The notes beneath the pieces are model-generated. The model was given only the letters and a program-made list of their open reading frames with translations. It did no database searches and was not told where the DNA came from. 45,001 bases of DNA from assembly GCA_947306475.1 (NCBI GenBank), contig CAMZGS010000015.1, forward strand, positions 1-45,001. The letters run 5' to 3'. Source of the stretch: an uncultured Comamonas sp. Lineage in GTDB: Bacteria > Pseudomonadota > Gammaproteobacteria > Burkholderiales > Burkholderiaceae_C. Each line of letters begins with the position of its first letter. The stretch's first letter is position 1. This document shows positions 19,637-32,801 of this stretch, piece after piece. A program made the translations under genes and the position numbers.

Positions 19637-20587
19637 TCAGTTGCCGTGCCAGCCGTAGTAGGCCAGCTCGGGCAGGGCCTGCAAGGTGGCCTGGTAACCG
19701 GCATCCAGCGCTTCCTGCGCGCGGTGAAAGTCCAGCAGCCCCAGATGCGCCAGGCGCGGGGCAATGGTCAGCTCGGGCGGGTCACCGGCCAGACGGCTGC
19801 GCGTGATGCGCATCTGCATGATGTTGACGCTGGTCATCACCACATCCAGCAGCGATGGCGGCTCCGGTTCTGCCTCCGCCTTGTCTGTGCCCCACCACCC
19901 GCTCTGCCAGGGCCAGCGTGCGGCGTTTTCTGCGGTGGGTTCGCCCTCTCCCTGGGCAGCAGCGGCCAGCGGGCTATCCGGCGCCACGGACTCCGGCCCC
20001 TGCAAAGGCTGCAAATGGCGGCGCAGGATGTCGGCATTCAGATCCACGGCAATCACGATGTCGGCGCCCATGGCGCGTGCCAGCGACACCGGCACGGGAT
20101 TGACCAGCCCGCCATCGACCAGCCAGCGCCCTTCGCGCGCCACCGGGCTGAACAGGCCGGGCAAGGCGATGGAGGCGCGCACCGCGTCGGCCACGGAACC
20201 CTGGCGCAGCCAAACCTCGGCGCCGGAATGCAGGTCGGTGGCCACAGCGGCAAAAGGGACTAAGGTGGCCCCCACCTCGCGGTCCTGACAGTGCTGGCGC
20301 AGAAAGGCGACGAGTTTTTCGCCCTTGAGCATGCCACCGCCCCACTGAAAGTCCATGAACTGAAACACCTTGCGCCGGTCCAGCCCCAGCACCCAGTCGC
20401 TGAACTGCGACAGCTGGCCGTTGGCGTAGGCCGCCCCCACCAGGGCGCCAATGGACGTGCCGCAAACCACATCCGGCACGATGCCCTGCTCCTGCAGCGC
20501 GCGCAGCACGCCCAGGTGCGCCCAGCCCCGGGCCGAACCACTGCCCAGGGCCAGACCGATCCTGGGGCGACGGGGAGTCAGTGCCAT
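19637..20587 (-). CDS. Patatin-like phospholipase/esterase (RssA type)
   Basis: A 316-residue patatin-domain protein. The oxyanion hole is GLALGSGSARGWAHLGVL (near residue 10), the nucleophile elbow GTSIG (near 44) carries the catalytic Ser, and the dyad Asp is in DGGLVNPVPV (near 157). Such enzymes hydrolyse acyl esters of lipids; the substrate is unknown. The ATG at 20587 has GGAAGG nine bases upstream and fits the family start; the longer frame overlaps ligA. It follows ligA by 25 bases and is probably the last gene of the smc-zipA-ligA transcript. Confidence 0.88.
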   Translation of the reverse strand: MALTPRRPRIGLALGSGSARGWAHLGVLRALQEQGIVPDVVCGTSIGALVGAAYANGQLSQFSDWVLGLDRRKVFQFMDFQWGGGMLKGEKLVAFLRQHCQDREVGATLVPFAAVATDLHSGAEVWLRQGSVADAVRASIALPGLFSPVAREGRWLVDGGLVNPVPVSLARAMGADIVIAVDLNADILRRHLQPLQGPESVAPDSPLAAAAQGEGEPTAENAARWPWQSGWWGTDKAEAEPEPPSLLDVVMTSVNIMQMRITRSRLAGDPPELTIAPRLAHLGLLDFHRAQEALDAGYQATLQALPELAYYGWHGN

Positions 20588-20612
20588 GGGAGCGCCTTCC
20601 GTGCCGCCGGGC

Positions 20613-23986
<3,374 letters not shown>

Positions 23987-23997
23987 GTTGTGTGTGC

Positions 23998-26900
23998 CTA
24001 TGAGGTGTGCGCCATGTGCAAAGCCGATTCCATATCCACCGCAACGATACGCGAGACGCCCTGCTCTTGCATGGTCACACCTATGAGTTGCTCGGCCATT
24101 TCCATGGCGATCTTGTTGTGGCTGATGAACAAGAACTGTGTGCCGCTGCTCATGCGCGCCACCAGTTTGGCGTAACGCTCGGTGTTGGCATCGTCCAGCG
24201 GTGCGTCCACCTCGTCCAGCAGGCAGAACGGTGCGGGGTTGAGCTGAAAGATGGCAAACACCAGTGCAATGGCGGTCAGCGCCTTTTCCCCACCCGAGAG
24301 CAGGTGGATGGTCTGATTCTTCTTGCCCGGCGGCTGGGCCATGACCTGCACGCCCGCATCCAGGATTTCCTCGCCCGTCATGATCAACCGAGCCTGGCCG
24401 CCACCGAAAAGTTCAGGGAACATGCGGCCAAAGTGCTCGTTGACGGTGTGAAAGGTGTCCGACAGCAGCGCGCGCGTTTGCGCATCGATCTTCTCGATGG
24501 CCCCTTCCAGCGTGTGCATGGCCTGGGTCAGGTCCTGCACCTGGGCGTCCAGAAAGGTCTTGCGCTGCGTGGCCAGCTCCAGCTCCTGCAACGCCGCCAG
24601 GTTCACCGGCCCCAGGGCGGCAATCTCGCGGTGCAGGCGGTCGATTTCCGCCTGCAGGCCGTGCAGGCGCACATTGCCTTCCACGATGGACTGCGCCACC
24701 GCGGCCAGATCGGCGCCGGCTTCTTCCAGTTGCTGCGCGTACTGGCTGCTGCCCAGGCTGGCGGCCTGCTCGCGCAGCTGAAACTCGGTGATGCGCTGGC
24801 GCATGGGCTCCAGGTTGCGCTGGATCTGACTGCGCAGCTCGTCGCTGGCGCGCAGCTGCTGGGTCAGGCCGTCGTAGTGGCTGCGGCATTCGGCCAGTTC
24901 CTGCTCGCGCTGCATCTTCAGGGCCAGGGCATCCTGCAGGCCCCCCTGGGCGGCGGCATCGTTCAGGCGCTCGGACTCGGCCTGAGCGCGGGCGTGCTCT
25001 TCGCGCAGGGCGCGGCCCTGCTGCTCGGCCGTCTCCAGGGTGCGCTGCAATTCGGCCTGGCGGGCCTGCAGGCTGCGCTCGCCAAACTGGGCTTCCTGGG
25101 CCTGGCGCTCCAGACTGCGCAGTTGCTCGCGGCTGTCGTCCAGGCGCTGCTGGGCCAGCAGCACGGCATCCTCGTCCAGGGCGTGCTGTTCCTGGGCCTG
25201 AGCCAGCAGGGCATCCAACTCTTCAAAGCGGGCTTCGGCCTCAGCGGCGCGTTCGGCCAGCTCCTGTTCCAGGGCGTATTCTTCGGCCACTTCGGCATCC
25301 AGCTGGGCGCTGCGGCTGCTGGCCTGCTCGGCCTGCTGTTGCAGGCGCAGCCACTGCACTTGCAGCTCGTGCGCGCTCTGGCGGGTTTCCTGGGCCTGAC
25401 GGCGAGCGCTGACCAGGTGGGCCGAGGCCTGGCCCCACGCCGCATCGGCGCGCGCCAGGCGAGTTTGCGCCTCTTCCACCAGCAGTTGCTGGGCGCGCAG
25501 CGCCTTGTCCAGCTGCTCGATCTCCTGCGCACGCGCCAGCAGGCCGGCCTGTTCGCTGTCCTGGGCGTAGAAAGCCACGCTGTGCGCCGTCACACGGTGG
25601 CCGCTGGCCACGTACATGCTGGCGCCTTCGGCCAGCTGGCCGCGTCGGGCCAGGGCTTCATCCAGGCTGGCGGCGGTGTGGCAGCCTTGCAGCCAGTCGG
25701 CCAGCACGGCGCGCAGGCCGTCGTCGCTCACCTGAATCTTGTCGATCAGCGCATCGCTGCGCGGCAGGGCTGCGGTGCTGGCACCAGCGGTGGAATAAAA
25801 CGCCAGACGGGTGGGCGGGGCATCGCTGCCATTGGCGCCCAGAAAGCCGCGCACCATGTCCAGGCGCCCCACCTGCAAGGCGCCCATGCGCTCGCGCAGC
25901 GCAGCTTCCACGGCGTTTTCCCAACCCGGCTCCACGGCCATGCGCGTCCACAGGCCCGGCAGGCCATCCAGGCCGTGGCGCTGCAGCCAGGGCTGGAGCT
26001 TTTCATCGACCTTGAGCTGCTCCTGCAGCGCCTTGAGCGCCTGCTGGCGCGCAGCCAGGTCGGTGTAGTGGGCGTTGGCTTCGTTGAGCGCCTGCTGCGC
26101 GCTGCGCCGCGCTTCTTCCAGCGCGGGCAGGCTGTCCTGCAACTCCTGCAAGGCGGCTTCGGCCATTTCGGCTTCGGCGGCGGCGTCCTGGTATTGCTGC
26201 TCCAGCTCGGCCAGGGCCGCCATATCGGGGGCGGCCAGCTGGTTGCGCTCGGCACGCAGGCGCTCCAGGCGGCTTTGGCGCTGGCGCATCTGCTCCTGCA
26301 GGCTGCGCTGCTCGGCAGCCAGGATGTGGATCTGCTGCTGCACCTGCACCACCTGCTGGCGCTGGGTGTTGGCCTGCTGCTGGGCGCGGCGCAGGGCATC
26401 TTCCAGATCGGGCAGGCGCTGCGCCTGTTCTTCGACCTGGGCGGCGAGCAGCTCGGCCTGCTCCTGCGCATCCATGCCGCTGGCGGCCAGCTCTTCCAGC
26501 TCGATGGCGGCATCCTCCTGGCGCTGCTGCCACTGCTGCATCTGCTCTTCCAGCTGCAACAGGCGCTGGGCCACACGCTGGCGGCCCTCGACCACGTAGC
26601 GGATTTCCGCTTCCAGGCGCGCCACTTCGGCAGTGGCTTCATACAGACGCCCCTGCGCCTGGTTGACGGCATCGCCTGCCGCGTAGTGCGCCTGGCGCTG
26701 GGCCTCCATGTCGGCTTCGATGCGGCGCAGCTGGGCCATGCCCTCTTCCAGTGCGTTGACGGCCTCCAGGCCCTGGGCACGGATTTCGGCCAGATCGGTT
26801 TCCGCGTCCTGCTTTTTCAGAAACCACAGCTGGTGCTGCTTGAGCGTGGCGCTGGCGTGCAGCGCGTGGTACTGGGCGGCCACTTCGGCCTGCTTTTCCA

Positions 26901-27522
26901 GTTTTTCGAGGTTGCTGCCCAGCTCGCGCAGGATGTCTTCGACGCGGGTGAGGTTCTCCTGCGTGTCCTGCAGGCGGTTCTGCGTCTCGCGGCGACGTTC
27001 CTTGTATTTGGAGACCCCGGCGGCCTCTTCCAGAAACAGGCGCAGCTCCTCCGGGCGGCTTTCGATGATGCGGCTGATCGTGCCCTGACCGATGATGGCG
27101 TAGGCACGCGGCCCCAGGCCCGTGCCCAGGAACACATCCTGCACGTCGCGGCGGCGCACCGGCTGGTTGTTGATGAAGTAGCTGCTGCCCCCGTCGCGCG
27201 TGAGCACGCGCTTGACGGCAATCTCGGTGAACTGGTTCCACTGACCACCGGCGCGGTGGTCGCTGTTGTCAAAGGTCAGCTCCACGCTGGCGCGGCTGGC
27301 CGGCTTGCGCTGGGTGGTGCCGTTGAAGATGACGTCCTGCATCGACTCGCCGCGCAGCTCGCTGGCCTTGGACTCGCCCAGCACCCAGCGCACGGCATCC
27401 ATGATGTTGGACTTGCCGCAACCGTTGGGCCCCACCACCCCCACCAACTGCCCCGGCAGCATGAAGTTGGTCGGCTCGGCAAAGGATTTGAAGCCTGAGA
27501 GCTTGATGGACTGAAGGCGCAC
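23998..27522 (-). CDS. smc: Chromosome segregation protein SMC
   Basis: A 1174-residue SMC ATPase that forms a ring with ScpAB and organises the chromosome. The N-terminal head has GPNGCGKSN (near residue 32) and the R-loop/Q-loop region. Two very long coiled coils (about 170-500 and 670-1000, dense in Glu, Gln, Arg and Ala) surround a globular hinge (about 510-640, GLWTRMAVEPGWENAVEAAL). The C-terminal head has LSGGEKALTAIALVFAIF (signature) and FCLLDEVDAPLDDANTERY (Walker B and D-loop). It is the first gene of the smc-zipA-ligA operon. The long frame on the opposite strand is a shadow. Confidence 0.97.
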   Translation of the reverse strand: MRLQSIKLSGFKSFAEPTNFMLPGQLVGVVGPNGCGKSNIMDAVRWVLGESKASELRGESMQDVIFNGTTQRKPASRASVELTFDNSDHRAGGQWNQFTEIAVKRVLTRDGGSSYFINNQPVRRRDVQDVFLGTGLGPRAYAIIGQGTISRIIESRPEELRLFLEEAAGVSKYKERRRETQNRLQDTQENLTRVEDILRELGSNLEKLEKQAEVAAQYHALHASATLKQHQLWFLKKQDAETDLAEIRAQGLEAVNALEEGMAQLRRIEADMEAQRQAHYAAGDAVNQAQGRLYEATAEVARLEAEIRYVVEGRQRVAQRLLQLEEQMQQWQQRQEDAAIELEELAASGMDAQEQAELLAAQVEEQAQRLPDLEDALRRAQQQANTQRQQVVQVQQQIHILAAEQRSLQEQMRQRQSRLERLRAERNQLAAPDMAALAELEQQYQDAAAEAEMAEAALQELQDSLPALEEARRSAQQALNEANAHYTDLAARQQALKALQEQLKVDEKLQPWLQRHGLDGLPGLWTRMAVEPGWENAVEAALRERMGALQVGRLDMVRGFLGANGSDAPPTRLAFYSTAGASTAALPRSDALIDKIQVSDDGLRAVLADWLQGCHTAASLDEALARRGQLAEGASMYVASGHRVTAHSVAFYAQDSEQAGLLARAQEIEQLDKALRAQQLLVEEAQTRLARADAAWGQASAHLVSARRQAQETRQSAHELQVQWLRLQQQAEQASSRSAQLDAEVAEEYALEQELAERAAEAEARFEELDALLAQAQEQHALDEDAVLLAQQRLDDSREQLRSLERQAQEAQFGERSLQARQAELQRTLETAEQQGRALREEHARAQAESERLNDAAAQGGLQDALALKMQREQELAECRSHYDGLTQQLRASDELRSQIQRNLEPMRQRITEFQLREQAASLGSSQYAQQLEEAGADLAAVAQSIVEGNVRLHGLQAEIDRLHREIAALGPVNLAALQELELATQRKTFLDAQVQDLTQAMHTLEGAIEKIDAQTRALLSDTFHTVNEHFGRMFPELFGGGQARLIMTGEEILDAGVQVMAQPPGKKNQTIHLLSGGEKALTAIALVFAIFQLNPAPFCLLDEVDAPLDDANTERYAKLVARMSSGTQFLFISHNKIAMEMAEQLIGVTMQEQGVSRIVAVDMESALHMAHTS

Positions 27523-27630
27523 GGCAACGTGAAATAGAACAAACCCTGACCCCCAACGGGCGGGGCCGCAAATGATACAGCCCCTGGCGCCCCTCCACAG
27601 CCAGTCGGAATCTTTTACTTTTAAGCAAAA

Positions 27631-27669
27631 ATAGCCTGAAACGCTTTATACGCAAGCGCTTGCAGCTAT
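27631..27669. repeat. Palindromic interspersed repeat, short form
   Basis: ATAGCCTGAAACGCTT (27631-27646) and AAGCGCTTGCAGCTAT (27654-27669) are imperfect inverted arms around a 7-base loop, with the same atagc/gctat ends as the copies at 3286 and 41133. It lies in the 289-base gap between the divergent smc and Tudor-like genes. The rest of that gap (27523-27811) should hold both promoters; TCTAGAATCC near 27728 is a possible -10 toward the plus strand. Confidence 0.6.
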
Positions 27670-27811
27670 GCTTTAAGAAGTGCAAAACAACGCAGGCGCA
27701 GCGCCTGGAGGGTGCCGCTGCGCGCCTTCTAGAATCCGCCCAGGCGCGTGCAGCACGGCCGCGCCCACTCCCCCCGTCCCCCTTTGGCATCCCCACCACA
27801 GGAGTCACACC

Positions 27812-28351
27812 ATGCCACTGCGCCGCCACCTTCCCCTGCACTGCCTCCTGGCCTTGAGCGCGCTGGGCGCACAGGCCGCCGACCAATGGTCCAACAACTA
27901 CGTGGTCCCCAAGGACCCGCCCGCGCGGCAGCCCACCACGCCGATCTGGTCCGACAACCTGCAGCTGCCCCAACCTGCTGCACCAGCGCCGCGCACCCAG
28001 CCCAGACCCGCCACCAGCCCTGGCACCAGCGCGTCGTTCAAGCAGCTGTGCCGCCCCGGCAACCGGGTGGAGGCCCTCTGGGCCGGACAGTGGTACGAGG
28101 CGCGCGTGCTCAGCGCCGATCCGCAGTACCAGACCTGCGAGGTCACCTACGTCGGCTTTGGCAAGCACTTTGACGAAAGCGTCAACCTGCGGCGCCTGCG
28201 CCCCTACACCGGCAACGTCACCCCGCCACCCAGGCAGACCAACCAACCCCGTGGCAACACCCACGGCACCCCGCCACCCCCGGTCAAAATCCCCACGTGC
28301 AGCGTCATCCCGCGCAGCGATGGCATGGGCAATACCAGCTATTGCTACTGA
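27812..28351 (+). CDS. Exported protein with a Tudor/agenet-like domain
   Basis: A 179-residue protein. A signal peptide (about residues 1-22, LLALSALGAQA then A-D) sends it to the periplasm or beyond. A Pro-rich linker follows, then at about 78-131 a compact domain that begins with GNRVEALWAGQWYEARV and ends ESVNLRRLRP. The pattern of W-x-G-x-W-Y-x-A-x-V and a closing L-R-P is that of the Tudor/agenet five-strand barrel, known mainly for binding methylated peptides in eukaryotes. The tail is Pro-rich and ends with two cysteines. AGGAG precedes the ATG. The function is unknown; its neighbour glnA has its own promoter, so a link to nitrogen is not implied. Confidence 0.75.
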   Translation: MPLRRHLPLHCLLALSALGAQAADQWSNNYVVPKDPPARQPTTPIWSDNLQLPQPAAPAPRTQPRPATSPGTSASFKQLCRPGNRVEALWAGQWYEARVLSADPQYQTCEVTYVGFGKHFDESVNLRRLRPYTGNVTPPPRQTNQPRGNTHGTPPPPVKIPTCSVIPRSDGMGNTSYCY

Positions 28352-28366
28352 CGCCTCCTTTCGGAG

Positions 28367-28419
28367 TGCACCACCGCGATGCACCAGGCCCGCCACCGGA
28401 CCTGATCCATCTTGGTGCA
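28367..28419 (+). promoter_or_regulatory. Two NtrC-like enhancer sites upstream of glnA
   Basis: The NtrC dyad is TGCACCA-N3-TGGTGCA. TGCACCACCGCGATGCA (28367-28383) and TGATCCATCTTGGTGCA (28403-28419) each match 12 of the 14 defined bases. They lie about 85-135 bases upstream of the sigma-54 promoter, the usual enhancer distance. Confidence 0.7.
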
Positions 28420-28502
28420 CATGCCTTGCGGGCGTGCCCTGTCGTGGATCATCCGGGCGGACTGCCCTGGGGAGCGGACAGCAGCCACAGGAGCAGAAAC
28501 AG

Positions 28503-28520
28503 TTGGCATGGCTTTTGCTT
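28503..28520 (+). promoter_or_regulatory. Sigma-54 promoter of glnA
   Basis: TTGGCATGGCTTTTGCTT has GG at 28505-28506 and GC at 28517-28518 with the required ten bases between. Transcription should start near 28530, about 29 bases before the glnA ATG. Confidence 0.9.
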
Positions 28521-28558
28521 TCGTGAAGAGCGCCCCTTTTCACTACGGAAGCACAACC

Positions 28559-29959
28559 ATGACACTCAAGACCCACTCCCTGATCCAAGAACACAACGCC
28601 CAATGGGTGGACCTGCGTTTTACCGACACGCTGGGCAAGGAGCACCACGTCACCTTCCCGGCCGAGGCCATGCAGGAAGATGCCTTTGAGAACGGCAAGA
28701 TGTTCGACGGCTCTTCCATCGTGGGCTGGAAGGGCATCGAGGCATCCGACATGGTGCTGCTGCCCGACGACCAGACCGCCGTGATGGACCCCTTTGCCAA
28801 GGAGCCCACCGTCATCGTGCGCGGCAACGTGCTCGAACCCGCCACCATGCAGGGCTACTCGCGCGATCCGCGCTCCATCGCCCGCCGTGCCGAGATGTAC
28901 CTGCGCTCCACCGGCATTGCCGACACCGCCTACTTCGGCCCCGAACCCGAGTTCTTCATCTTCGACTCGGTGCAGTGGCAGTCGCAGATGCAGGAAGTCA
29001 GCTACAAGATCCATTCGTCCGAAGGTGCCTGGGCCAGCGCCGACGATGGCAACAACAGCGGCCACCGTCCGCGCGTCAAGGGCGGTTACTTCCCCGTGCC
29101 CCCGGTCGATTCGCTGCACGATGTGCGCACTGCCATGTGCCACGCCATGCAGGCCATGGGCCTGAAGATTGAGGTGCACCACCACGAAGTGGCCAACGCT
29201 GGTCAGTGCGAGATCGGTGTGTCCTTCAACACCCTGGTGAAGAAGGCCGACGAGGTGCAGATCCTCAAGTACTGCGTGCACAACGCTGCCCACGCCCACG
29301 GCAAGACCGCCACCTTCATGCCCAAGCCCCTGGTGGGCGACAACGGCTCGGGCATGCACGTGCACCAGTCGCTGTTCAAGGACGGCAAGAACCTGTTCTC
29401 GGGCGATGGCTACGCCAACCTGTCGGAGCTGGCGCTGTACTACATCGGCGGCATCATCCACCACGCGCATGCGCTCAACGCCATCACCAACCCCGGCACC
29501 AACTCCTACAAGCGCCTGGTGCCCGGCTTTGAGGCGCCGGTGATGCTGGCCTACTCGGCCAGCAACCGCTCGGCCTCGATCCGCATTCCCTTTGTCTCCA
29601 GTCCCAAGGCCTGCCGCATTGAGTGCCGCTTCCCCGATCCGATGGCCAACCCCTACCTGGCCTTCTCGGCCCTGCTGATGGCAGGCCTGGATGGCATTCG
29701 CAACCGCATCCACCCGGGCGATGCGATGAGCAAGAACCTGTACCACCTGCCCCCGGAAGAAGCCCGCGGCATTCCGCGCGTGGCGCACAGCCTGGCGCAG
29801 GCCCTGGAAGCATTGCAGGCAGATAATAAGTTCCTGCTCGAAGGCGATGTCTTCACCGAAGACATGTTGCAGGCCTACGTGGAATGCAAAATGGAGGAAG
29901 TCACCCGTTTGCGCCAGGCGGTGCATCCGGTGGAATTCGACATGTACTACAGCCTTTGA
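28559..29959 (+). CDS. glnA: Glutamine synthetase, type I
   Basis: A 466-residue GS type I-beta subunit; the enzyme is a cytoplasmic dodecamer making glutamine from glutamate, ammonium and ATP. Motifs are [12 protein letters not shown] (N-terminal latch), [21 protein letters not shown], the ATP-binding [10 protein letters not shown] and [11 protein letters not shown]. Tyr395 in [10 protein letters not shown] is the adenylylation site, so activity is probably switched by GlnE. The ATG at 28559 follows GGAAG and fits the family start; the upstream open frame runs back through the promoter. It heads the glnA-ntrB-ntrC unit. Confidence 0.97.
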   Translation: MTLKTHSLIQEHNAQWVDLRFTDTLGKEHHVTFPAEAMQEDAFENGKMFDGSSIVGWKGIEASDMVLLPDDQTAVMDPFAKEPTVIVRGNVLEPATMQGYSRDPRSIARRAEMYLRSTGIADTAYFGPEPEFFIFDSVQWQSQMQEVSYKIHSSEGAWASADDGNNSGHRPRVKGGYFPVPPVDSLHDVRTAMCHAMQAMGLKIEVHHHEVANAGQCEIGVSFNTLVKKADEVQILKYCVHNAAHAHGKTATFMPKPLVGDNGSGMHVHQSLFKDGKNLFSGDGYANLSELALYYIGGIIHHAHALNAITNPGTNSYKRLVPGFEAPVMLAYSASNRSASIRIPFVSSPKACRIECRFPDPMANPYLAFSALLMAGLDGIRNRIHPGDAMSKNLYHLPPEEARGIPRVAHSLAQALEALQADNKFLLEGDVFTEDMLQAYVECKMEEVTRLRQAVHPVEFDMYYSL

Positions 29960-29991
29960 GCGGCTGTATTCCTCCCAACCGCAGGTAAGGC

Positions 29992-31191
29992 GTGAACACG
30001 ATAGTTGCCCCCCAAGAAGCTTCCGCATTCCAGCCCGCACAAGTGCATCTGCTGGAACATCTGTCCACGGCGGTATTGCTGCTGGACGGGCAACTGCACG
30101 TGCAGTACGCCAACCACGCTGCCGAGCAACTGCTGGCCACCAGTCTGCCCTACCTGCGCCAGCAGCCGTTTCGCGTCTTTCTGCACGAGCAGGACTACCA
30201 CCCGGAGAGCCTGCGCCAGGCGCTGCAGACGCAGCAGTCCTACGTGCAGCGCGAGGCGCGACTGCGCAGCTCGGCCAACCAGCCGCTGGGCGTGGTCGAT
30301 TACACCGTCACGCCCCTGCCCGCCCCCCTGAGCTGCCCCGGCCCGGTGGGCGAGGCGGGCAGCCACGCGCAGCTGCTGATTGAGCTGCACCGGCTCGACC
30401 GCCTCATCCACACCAACCGCGAGGACAGCCTGTTCACCGCCAACCAGGCCACGCGCGCGCTGGTGCGCGGCATGGCGCATGAAATCAAGAACCCGCTGGG
30501 CGGCATCCGTGGCGCAGCGCAGCTGCTGGAGCGCCAGCTCGACAGCGCCGAGCTGCGCGAGTACACCGGCGTCATCATCCACGAGGCCGACCGCCTGCGC
30601 GCCCTGGCCGACCGCATGCTGGGCGCACGCCAGCCGCCTGCCTTCACGCGCGTCAACATCCACCAGGTGCTGGAGCGGGTGCGCCGCATCGTGCAGGCCG
30701 AAGCGGGCGACAAGCTGACCGTGGTGCGCGACTACGACCCCAGCCTGCCCGACGTCCGGGCCGATGCCGATCAGCTGATCCAGGTCTTCCTCAACATCGT
30801 CGGCAATGCCGCGCAGTGCCTGCTGGAAGCGCCCCAGGGAGGCACCCCAGGGCGCCCCGAAGGGCAGCCGCCGCGCATCATCATCCGCTCGCGCGTGCTG
30901 CGCCGCGTCACCATCGGCACGCGCTGCCACACGCTGCTGTGCCTGGTGGAAGTCGAAGACAACGGCCCCGGCATCGGCGCCGAGTTGCGCGAGACGGTGT
31001 TCTACCCCATGGTTACCGGCCGCTCGCAAGGCACAGGCCTGGGCCTGCCGATTGCCCAGGCCATCATGCAGCAGCACGGCGGCCTGATCGAGTGCGAGAG
31101 CCAGCCGGGGCAGACGATTTTCAAAATTCTGGTGCCGTTCGATACAACGGCCAACCGCGCTACGGAAGTTTCACCCCATGCCCAACCATGA
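29992..31191 (+). CDS. glnL: Nitrogen sensor histidine kinase NtrB (GlnL)
   Basis: A 399-residue cytosolic kinase that phosphorylates NtrC when nitrogen is short. An N-terminal PAS domain (about residues 18-130) precedes the H box RGMAHEIKNPLGGIRGAAQL with His163, the N box NIVGNAAQCL, and the ATP lid motifs DNGPGIG and GRSQGTGLGLPIA. GlnB/GlnK in the unmodified form normally stimulates its phosphatase activity. The start is GTG at 29992 with AAGG just upstream, 32 bases after glnA. The 3' end overlaps ntrC by 14 bases, which suggests coupled translation. Confidence 0.94.
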   Translation: MNTIVAPQEASAFQPAQVHLLEHLSTAVLLLDGQLHVQYANHAAEQLLATSLPYLRQQPFRVFLHEQDYHPESLRQALQTQQSYVQREARLRSSANQPLGVVDYTVTPLPAPLSCPGPVGEAGSHAQLLIELHRLDRLIHTNREDSLFTANQATRALVRGMAHEIKNPLGGIRGAAQLLERQLDSAELREYTGVIIHEADRLRALADRMLGARQPPAFTRVNIHQVLERVRRIVQAEAGDKLTVVRDYDPSLPDVRADADQLIQVFLNIVGNAAQCLLEAPQGGTPGRPEGQPPRIIIRSRVLRRVTIGTRCHTLLCLVEVEDNGPGIGAELRETVFYPMVTGRSQGTGLGLPIAQAIMQQHGGLIECESQPGQTIFKILVPFDTTANRATEVSPHAQP

Positions 31192-32710
31192 TCAGGTCTG
31201 GATCATCGACGACGACACCTCCATCCGCTGGGTACTGGACAAGGCACTGACCCAGGCAGGCCTGGCCACCAGCCTGTTTGACAGTGCCGATGCCACGCTG
31301 GAGCAGCTGGCCCAGACCGGCAAAGGCAAGGCGCCCAGCATCATCCTCACCGACATCCGCATGCCCGGCATGGATGGCCTGGCCCTGCTGGCCCACATCC
31401 GCAGTGCCTACCCGCAGGTGCCGGTCATCATCATGACGGCGCACTCGGACCTGGACAGCGCCATCCAGTCCTACCAGGGCGGGGCGTTTGAATACCTGCC
31501 CAAGCCCTTTGATGTGGACGAGGCCGTGGCCCTGGTGCACCGCGCCCTGGCGCATGCGCGCAAGAGCAACCAGGAGCGGCCCGCGCCGGCCATCTCCCAG
31601 ACCTCGGGGCTGATCGGCGAGGCACCGGCCATGCAGGAGGTGTTCCGCACCATTGGCCGCCTGTCGCAATCGAACATCACCGTGCTCATCACGGGCGCAT
31701 CGGGCACCGGCAAGGAGCTGGTGGCCCAGGCCCTGCACCGCCACAGCCCGCGCAGCAACGCGCCCTTCATTGCGCTGAACATGGCCGCCATTCCGCGCGA
31801 CCTGATCGAGTCGGAACTGTTCGGCCACGAGCGCGGCGCCTTTACCGGCGCCACCACCCAGCGCCAGGGCCGCTTTGAGCAGGCCCAGGGCGGCACGCTG
31901 TTTCTCGACGAAATCGGCGACATGCCCCTGGAGGCGCAAACGCGCCTGCTGCGCGTGCTCTCCGAAGGCAGCTTTCACCGGGTGGGCGGGCACACCAGCA
32001 TCCGTGCCGATGTGCGCATCATCGCCGCCACCCACCAGAACCTGGAGGCGCTGGTGCGCCAGGGGCGCTTTCGGGAAGACCTGTTCTATCGCCTGAACGT
32101 CATCCGCATCCAGCTGCCCACCCTGAGCGAACGGCGCGAGGACATCCCGCGCCTGGCCGCCTACTTCCTGCAAAAGGCGGCCAGCGACCTGGGCATGGAG
32201 CCGCGCGTGCTGCTGCCCGAGGCGCAGGACTACCTGTCGCAGTGGGACTGGCCGGGCAATGTGCGCCAGCTGGAAAACGTCTGCCGCTGGATCACCGTCA
32301 TGGCCGCCAGCCGCGAGGTGCACGTCAGCGACCTGCCCACCGAAGTGCAGAAGGCCACCAGCCTGCACCACACTGGTGCAGACACGGCAGGGCTGGAGTC
32401 AGCCGCCAGTGCCGGCACCGCAGCCGTGCCGACCCATACCGCCCCCAACACGGTCTCCACCGCTGCCTGGGAATATGCCCTGGGCCAGTGGGCCAGCCAG
32501 GCCATCTCCCGGGGCCAGGGCGAGCTGCTGCAACAGGCGCTGCCGGCGTTCGAGCGCATCATGATCACCACCGCGCTGCGCCACACCGCCGGCGGGCGCC
32601 GCGACGCGGCCCATCTGCTGGGCTGGGGGCGCAACACGCTGACACGCAAGATCAAGGAACTGGGCCTGGAAAGCGCCGCCGGCAGCGACAACGAAGAAGA
32701 TGCTGCATGA
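31178..32710 (+). CDS. glnG: Nitrogen regulator NtrC (GlnG), sigma-54 activator
   Basis: A 510-residue enhancer-binding protein. The receiver domain (about 1-125) has the acidic pair IIDDD and the phosphorylated Asp59 in LTDIRMPGMDG. The AAA+ domain (about 145-385) has Walker A GASGTGKELVAQ, the sigma-54 contact loop ERGAFTGA and Walker B GGTLFLDEIGD. A Fis-type helix-turn-helix closes the protein (RDAAHLLGWGRNTLTRKIKEL). A linker of about 60 residues rich in Ala and Thr precedes it. It should activate the three sigma-54 promoters in this window. Confidence 0.97.
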   Translation: MPNHDQVWIIDDDTSIRWVLDKALTQAGLATSLFDSADATLEQLAQTGKGKAPSIILTDIRMPGMDGLALLAHIRSAYPQVPVIIMTAHSDLDSAIQSYQGGAFEYLPKPFDVDEAVALVHRALAHARKSNQERPAPAISQTSGLIGEAPAMQEVFRTIGRLSQSNITVLITGASGTGKELVAQALHRHSPRSNAPFIALNMAAIPRDLIESELFGHERGAFTGATTQRQGRFEQAQGGTLFLDEIGDMPLEAQTRLLRVLSEGSFHRVGGHTSIRADVRIIAATHQNLEALVRQGRFREDLFYRLNVIRIQLPTLSERREDIPRLAAYFLQKAASDLGMEPRVLLPEAQDYLSQWDWPGNVRQLENVCRWITVMAASREVHVSDLPTEVQKATSLHHTGADTAGLESAASAGTAAVPTHTAPNTVSTAAWEYALGQWASQAISRGQGELLQQALPAFERIMITTALRHTAGGRRDAAHLLGWGRNTLTRKIKELGLESAAGSDNEEDAA

Positions 32711-32722
32711 GCGCGCACCCCG

Positions 32723-32739
32723 CGCGCCATCCTCGTGCA
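32723..32739 (+). promoter_or_regulatory. Possible NtrC site upstream of glnK
   Basis: CGCGCCATCCTCGTGCA matches 11 of 14 defined bases of the NtrC dyad and lies about 125 bases upstream of the glnK sigma-54 promoter. A half site TGCACCA is at 32747-32753. It is weaker than the sites at glnA and gltB. Confidence 0.45.
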
Positions 32740-32801
32740 GGGCACATGCACCAGCGCTGACTCAGAATCCCTCTGATCGGCTCAAGACAGTATAAAAATA
32801 A

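Noticed and set aside
24007..27498. An 1163-codon open frame antisense to smc
   Set aside because: Same codon-bias artefact; the translated sequence is Gly/Leu/Gln rich without motifs, whereas the minus-strand frame is a complete SMC protein.
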